In this document: positions 58,883-64,000 of the stretch, in pieces
Layout of the letters: every line of letters starts with the position of its first letter
How positions within the stretch are numbered: the first letter of the stretch is position 1
NCBI RefSeq assembly: GCF_014805685.1
Contig: NC_060901.1
Location: 20,894,905 to 20,958,904 of the forward strand
Source: Silurus meridionalis
Taxonomy: Eukaryota > Chordata > Actinopteri > Siluriformes > Siluridae
Reading direction: 5' to 3'
DNA length: 64,000 nucleotides
Program-made: the position numbers and the translations under genes
Notes under the pieces: model-generated
Told to the model about the DNA's origin: nothing
What the model saw: the letters and a program-made list of their open reading frames with translations, nothing else
Database searches by the model: none

Positions 58883-59480
58883 TGTATAATGATATAAAAT
58901 TAATATCTAATGAACAAATGCATTTCCATTTTGGTTCCGCAGAGGTTCTTCATTCTTTTTTTTATCCATCTTAGGCTGCCCCCAGGTATGGCGCTGTCCA
59001 GGACAAAGTGCTGAAAATGAATAAATGTATAAATGTTATTCCTCTGTGGGTGTAAAGAACCTGGTGAGATTTCTACAGCGGCGTGTGAAACATTTTACTG
59101 TAAAAAGATTTCAACGTGACAACCCGCAAACTCAAACGCGTTCGCAATTCACACCTGATCTCATTTGCAGGCTCATTCTTACAACCTTTCATGGATTAGT
59201 TTTACCAGGTGAGTTCAAAGCGGGAAAAAAAATGTTCAGGCAAATTTTCAGTCCCTGGACTACGAGTGAGAACAAGCGCATTAATTAATCGAACAACGTC
59301 TCCTAATTGCAGAATTTTGTAAAGTCGGGTTGTGTGAAGACAGCGACGTAGAAACGCTTGTAAAGCTAAAATTGCGGTGAGATGGAGCCGCCTCATTAAC
59401 ATTTCTGCAAGTCAGTGAATAAACGCTGTCAGATTAAAACAATGCAATGCTCAATGGATGGCTTTTCTGAAGACCACTTC
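58883..59480. other. Intergenic, no gene seen
   Basis: An 87-codon plus frame at 59025-59288 is unrecognised. Confidence 0.4.
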
Positions 59481-59484
59481 CTTC

Positions 59485-59820
59485 TTGCTTCTTCCTCTCT
59501 CACCACTGCCTCATTTCTCACACCAAAGCCTCATTGTCTCACACCACTGCCTCATTTCTTTACTGCCTCATCCTCTGCCAAACCCACTTCCACACCACTG
59601 TCTCCTCCTCCTTCTGTACCACCCCCTTTCTCACCATTGCCATACCTCCACTTGCACCACTGCCTCCTCCTCTCATCCTCTCACACCACTGTCTTATCAT
59701 CTCACTTCACTGTCCTATCTCCCCTAGCATCACTGCCTCCTCCTCCTCTTGCACCAAACCAAACTTCCTCTAGCACCACTGCCTCATCTCCCCTCGCACC
59801 ACTGCCTCGTCCCCTCACAC
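59485..59820 (+). repeat. Minisatellite, about 20-bp unit CTCACACCACTGCCTCATTT
   Basis: Degenerate C/T-rich copies of CACCACTGCCTC(A/C)T; the plus frames rich in S, P, L and T are artefacts. Confidence 0.85.
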
Positions 59821-60420
59821 GTCTAAAATGTCTGGAAATCCTGTTTCATCTGAACAGTACCTGAGCCCAACACTGTTAAAAGTCCTAAATAAGCATTTCT
59901 TCAAGCAATGCTGCCATTTTAAATCGGCATCACCACACACACACGAGTCTGACAGCATGACTTCCGTATGACTTATTCTCATTCTCTCCATCTTTTCCTA
60001 TTTACGTACAATCATCCGTGCGCTCGCTGCCGAGCGAAACGTTTCAATATAAAACTCCACAATTTCCTGCAGCTCAACTTGGACCCAAATAAGTGCGAAA
60101 TATCTTGAGCGCCGTCAGCATTTTTCATTGCTTTAATATTCATCTCTTTAGTTACCAGCTTTTTTTCCCCATATAGTAAATCAGATTCTGTACGTCTCAG
60201 CAAGCAGAAGTATAAATGCTTCAATTCTTTGGTTGCCATATTGCTTTAAATGAGGTATAGTATGTTTGCTAGTAAAGAAGTTGGCACTAGGACCATGAAA
60301 ACTCATTATAGGGCACAGTGCTAGCTTTTTATTTTGAAGGTTATTGAAAGTTTTATTTACTGTGCGCTCCTGAATTAGTTGCTGTATTCTATACAGCACA
60401 GTAAAATCTATTTGCATACC
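59821..60420. other. Intergenic, no feature seen
   Basis: Unique sequence. Confidence 0.45.
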
Positions 60421-60424
60421 CCAG

Positions 60425-60600
60425 TGATGTTAGGAAGCTGGGGTCAGAGTGGAGGATCAAGCCATGATGCAGCTCCCCTGGAGCACAGAGGCTTAAGGGA
60501 CTTACTTAAGGGCCAGAAAAAATGGCAGCTTGGAGATACTGAGGCTTAAACCTTTGACCTTCCATTTAGTTAACCAAAGACTGGGTTTCTGCCCAGGTCT
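60425..60600 (-). mobile_element. tRNA-derived SINE, antisense
   Basis: CTGGGGTCAGAGTGGAGGAT, CTCCCCTGGAGCACAGAGGC, ACTTAAGGGCC and CAGCTTGGAGATACTGAGGC are the body in antisense; GGCTTAAACCTTTGACCTTC is the degenerate B box. Confidence 0.72.
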
Positions 60601-60739
60601 GGAACTTTCTAAACCAGTTGTTGCATTCAGTTAATTTTTCTCTTGCCAATTATCCATTACAAGTGACGGCCACAACCAGAGCTCTTTTATCTAGACACTT
60701 ATCTAATGAATAATGGTTCAATAAACTTTTGAGCTCAAA

Positions 60740-60905
<166 letters not shown>

Positions 60906-61087
60906 TCACAATTTTAGTATTTTGACATTATGAGCATCTTTTATTTGTTTGCCACCTACCTACAGACTCCAGGACTGGGTTAAACACGCACAGCATCCTC
61001 AGGTGCTGGATTTAGGCTCCTGAAGTTGTTCACATCAGGTCTTCACCGAATCCTAAAGGTTTCTTCTAAAAAAAAAAGGGCATCGTA

Positions 61088-61127
61088 TGGCAGTTGGCAG
61101 ACGTCCTTATCCTGACATTTATCTCAA
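61088..61127 (-). mobile_element. SINE 3' tail fragment
   Basis: GTTGGCAGACGTCCTTATCC resembles the antisense SINE tail (GGCAGACGCCCTTATCCAGA). Confidence 0.45.
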
Positions 61128-61421
61128 AATAAATAGAAATAAAGACTCATGTGAAACAGAGTGTGTGTATGTTATATTTAAAAAGCATTACTGCCGTTAC
61201 GATGTTCGAGTGTGAGAGACGCGTCACAGGGACACTAAACATAGTAGGCTTAATTAGCGGATGCTGTAAACATCAACCCATTCGATTTAGTTCACGCAAA
61301 ACACTGCAGTTTTAGAGAAAATAAGAGAAGAAAGAAAAGAAGCTGGAAATATATAAATAAACTCAAACCAAAACATACCATAGATTTATACCTGTTTGTA
61401 TGGGGTGTATACGGTGTGTGC

Positions 61422-61424
<3 letters not shown>
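61128..61424. other. Intergenic, no feature seen
   Basis: Unique sequence. Confidence 0.45.

Positions 61425-61426
<2 letters not shown>

Positions 61427-61489
<63 letters not shown>
61427..61489 (+). repeat. (TA)n microsatellite
   Basis: About 31 units. A short (GT)n lies at 61577-61594. Confidence 0.95.
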
Positions 61490-61492
<3 letters not shown>

Positions 61493-61594
61493 GTTAGTGA
61501 TACTACAATACCAATGGAGTAAATATAATATTTACAGTAGTCACAGTAGGTGAAAACATATGAACCCATTTCGCACGTGTGTGTGTGTGTGTGT

Positions 61595-61954
61595 ATGCAA
61601 GTGTTAATATTAAGTGTAAGCAGTAGCTGTGAGAAGAAAACAATGGTGCCATATTCGTTGAATATACACTTAGAGTTCCCAGTGCTCACCTCCCACTGTG
61701 TTTGTTTATAAAAAAAAAAATTAAAAAAAAGGAAAGAAAAAAAAAAAAAAAGAACAGAGAGGCAGAACTTCATCTGTAGCTCTCATAAAAAATACAATTC
61801 AACAAGTGTTAAACAAGTGTTTTCCTCCAGGTAAGTCATCTTATTACATCACACACTTTGATGCAGGAGATGTTCAGTTTAAACAAACTAGCTTGCTAGC
61901 CAGAAAAAAAAATAAAAATAATAATAATAATAGGCATTTTATAGAATTTCAATG
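61595..61954. other. Intergenic, A-rich, no feature seen
   Basis: A-rich runs at 61710-61752 and an AAT run at 61907-61932. Confidence 0.5.
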
Positions 61955-61956
61955 GC

Positions 61957-62100
61957 TTTACATTTTCATTTACAGCATTTAGAAGACACTTTTATCCAGA
62001 GCGACTTACAACTGAGCAGGTGAGTGCTAATGGAAGCTCAAGGGATTTGAACTCACAACCTTCAGATCACAAGTTCAGCGACTGAGCTACCATCTGCTCT
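61957..62100 (-). mobile_element. tRNA-derived SINE, antisense, well preserved
   Basis: The minus strand starts GGTAGCTCAGTCGCTGAACT (A box) and GGTTGTGAGTTCAAATCCC (B box), then reaches GTAAGTCGCTCTGGATAAAA and TGTCTTCTAAATGCTGTAAA. Confidence 0.85.
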
Positions 62101-62139
62101 TTCTAGGAGTTTTACATTGTAGCGGTTTTTATGGAAGTG

Positions 62140-62395
62140 TCTACCAGGATCATGCCATTGGAAACCCAAACTTGCTCCAGCTACAGGAAGATCTGCTCCT
62201 CAGGGGTTGGATGTGTGTGAAGGATTTCAAATGGTGTATCTGCTATAGAGCTCAAACCCTATTAAACACCTTTGGGATGAACTGGAACGCTAAGACCCAG
62301 GCTTCCTTAAATCTCCACAAAATCTCAAGGAACATCATTCAAGAAGAGTGGAGTTAATTATGAGTACATAGGAATGTGGAATAGGATTTTCAAAC
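62140..62395 (+). mobile_element. Tc1-like relic, family A (reference for the HLWDE motif)
   Basis: 62252-62290 reads SNPIKHLWDELER, matching the NPIEHLWDEL stretch of Tc1 transposases. This is the strongest protein evidence for the family. VEHLPRR is degraded (AAGGAACATCATTCAAGAAG). Confidence 0.85.
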
Positions 62396-62399
62396 TGCA

Positions 62400-62630
62400 A
62401 TGAGTAGAAGATCTTGAGTGACCTGCTATAGAGCGCAAACCCTATTGAGCACATTTGGATGAATGCTGAATGAAATCTTCAGAAAAATCCAGTGGAACAC
62501 CTTCCAGGAAGAGTGGAGCTTTTATTAGAAAAGCGAATGGAGACTTAACGTGGAATGGGATTTTCCAGGAGGAGCACATAGCAATCTTATGGTCAGGTGT
62601 CCACAAAAGGTTTTTCATATATTGTACAAT
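62400..62630 (+). mobile_element. Tc1-like relic, family A, tandem second piece
   Basis: 62411 onwards repeats the 3' half: GAGCGCAAACCCTATTGAGC (ANPIEH), AGTGGAACACCTTCCAGGAA, TATGGTCAGGTGTCCACAAA. It is in tandem with the preceding copy. Confidence 0.8.
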
Positions 62631-63330
62631 CAGAATTCAAAAACATCTACAAGCCAAAACAAATCTCAAGACCAACCTGAAATTCTTGGCCTGAGGTCTA
62701 CACAACAAGCACATACCCTCACGCTCTCCATCATCTGTGGAGTGAGAATGAAGCCATGAAGAACCGCGTCGTCTTGTCCCACCGTGAAAACGGTCTGCAG
62801 CGTACCTTTAATCTGCTCGCTCTTTCACTTTGGCTTTTCATCTCATCCTGGTGCTTTTCCCGCCACCGCATTTCAGTCGCCGTAACACGTATCATCCTGA
62901 CATCTCCATCGGTTTCTAGTCGGGATCCGCAGCTTCTTCGCTGTAGAGAGCGTTTTATGTGGGAGCCATTTTTCACGCTTCGGCTGCTTTGTTGATACAA
63001 AACCTCCTGTCTTTTACCATCTGCGTTCAGATGCATAAGACTTTTCATTTTGTTCCTCAGATCGAAGCTCAGTTATGAAGCCACTGGCAGATGAAGAACA
63101 TCGATTATCTTGTTACGAAGGCACGAGTCACCGCATGGGATATCAAGTCAACTGTCACTTCTCAAAATTGTGAGCAGCAAAAATGAGTGAACATGAGGAT
63201 CTGAGCGACATTGAGATTTCTCGAGCATTGGGTCAGAGAATCTTCAAAAAGAGAGGTCTTGTGCAAGAGTTAGTATCTAACAAAGGTTCTTCAGAGAACT
63301 GGTGCAATTCTGACTTTATTGTTTGCAATT
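62631..63330. other. Intergenic; overlapping unrecognised frames at 62731-63048
   Basis: A 105-codon minus frame and a 79-codon plus frame overlap. Neither has a recognisable domain. Confidence 0.35.
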
Positions 63331-63339
63331 CTGAATGTA

Positions 63340-63835
63340 TTTCAAAATTCCAAGAAAAAGTCTGAATTGGTATAAATAATGTCGGAATTACAAGGAAAAA
63401 AAAATTTGGATTGTAAGAAGTCAGATTTGCGAGAAATAAGGTCAATTTTGATAAAAAAAATTAAGATTGGGAGATAACAAAAATCAAGACAAAGAAAAAA
63501 AAAAAAAACAAGGATTGTGAGTAAAAAAATATGAATTGCAAGAAATAAAATCAAGATTGCGAGAAATAAATTCGAAATTGCAATAAAAAAGTCAAAATTG
63601 TAAGTCGGAATTGTGTGAAAAAAAAATCAGAATTTTAAGAAAAAGTCGAAATTGCAAGAAAAAAAGTCGGAATTGTGAAAAATAAAGTTGGAATTGCGAG
63701 GGGGGAAAAAATCTGTATTGTGAGAACTAGAGTATGAAATGCGAGAAACAAAGTCGGAATTAAGAAAGAAAAATCAGGATTGCGAGAAATAAAGTAGGAA
63801 TTGCGAGAAATAAAGAATTGGAGTTCATTTGAGCT
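63340..63835 (+). repeat. Minisatellite, about 21-bp unit AATTGCGAGAAATAAAGTCGG
   Basis: Degenerate tandem copies of GAATTGYRAGAAAWAAAGTCG; minus frames rich in F, L and I are artefacts. Unit length and A-rich GTC core are like the AGTCAAAT arrays, though the sequence differs. Confidence 0.88.
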
Positions 63836-64000
63836 GGTTTTCAATTAATGATGACAAAATCGAATGCGGAATACAGAATAAGGAGCATTTGATGGTGCTG
63901 AGGTAAAGACCTGGTAAAAACATCAACAAAGGAAACGTAGCAAACTTTAGACTTTTCCTGACGTTTACAAAAAAAAAAAAAACGAGCATCTGTTATCCGA
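63836..64000. other. Window end, no feature seen
   Basis: Unique sequence with an A run at 63969-63981. Confidence 0.5.

Noticed and set aside
62731..63048. 105-codon minus-strand frame, Arg-rich
   Set aside because: No recognisable domain, overlaps an equally open plus frame, no promoter or splice context.

Overview
The window looks like teleost fish nuclear DNA. It is dominated by long CA/GT, AT, TCTA and GA microsatellites, several minisatellites, more than a dozen decayed Tc1-like transposon copies and tRNA-derived SINEs, and it holds one vertebrate gene. A catfish is plausible from the look of the repeats, but that is inference. No prokaryotic features are present.

The only gene I can support is on the minus strand at about 12.27-14.4 kb: the orthologue of LRATD1 (FAM84A/NSE1), coding for 248 residues in one exon. 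Around it I can read a non-coding first exon, a 315-bp intron with a good donor and acceptor, a promoter with a TATA-like box, two GC boxes and a CCAAT box, two small upstream ORFs, and a 3' UTR with AATAAA signals. The second uORF ends in a UGAUG overlap with the main start codon. The LRAT-type NCEHF catalytic motif is degenerate and its cysteine is replaced by serine, so the protein is probably not an acyltransferase.

Layout: 1-12.2 kb is intergenic (downstream of the gene), with four arrays of a 21-bp AGTCAAAT minisatellite, a TTGGTTC-type minisatellite and a 32-bp GATGATGTGATGG minisatellite. 12.2-14.5 kb is lratd1. 15.3-16.2 kb is a GTTCCTGGATCC minisatellite, with a small related array on the other side of the gene at 11.7 kb. 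16.9-17.5 kb is a purine tract. From 18 kb to the end there is no convincing gene. That stretch holds Tc1-like relics of at least three families, a mariner-like relic, a possible hAT relic, a LINE reverse-transcriptase fragment with a YADDT motif, an 853-bp Tigger/pogo-like MITE with 22-bp termini, SINEs, a 48-bp near-perfect palindrome at 25.7 kb, and more minisatellites (47.8, 50.9-53.1, 59.5 and 63.3 kb). A few non-repetitive blocks could be conserved regulatory elements of a gene desert, but that needs alignment.

I found no intact transposase, tRNA or rRNA gene, CRISPR array or multi-gene system. I did not find a previously undescribed system. The most interesting items are the lratd1 uORF/start overlap, the 25.7-kb hairpin, the Tigger-like MITE, and the nested or duplicated transposon structures.
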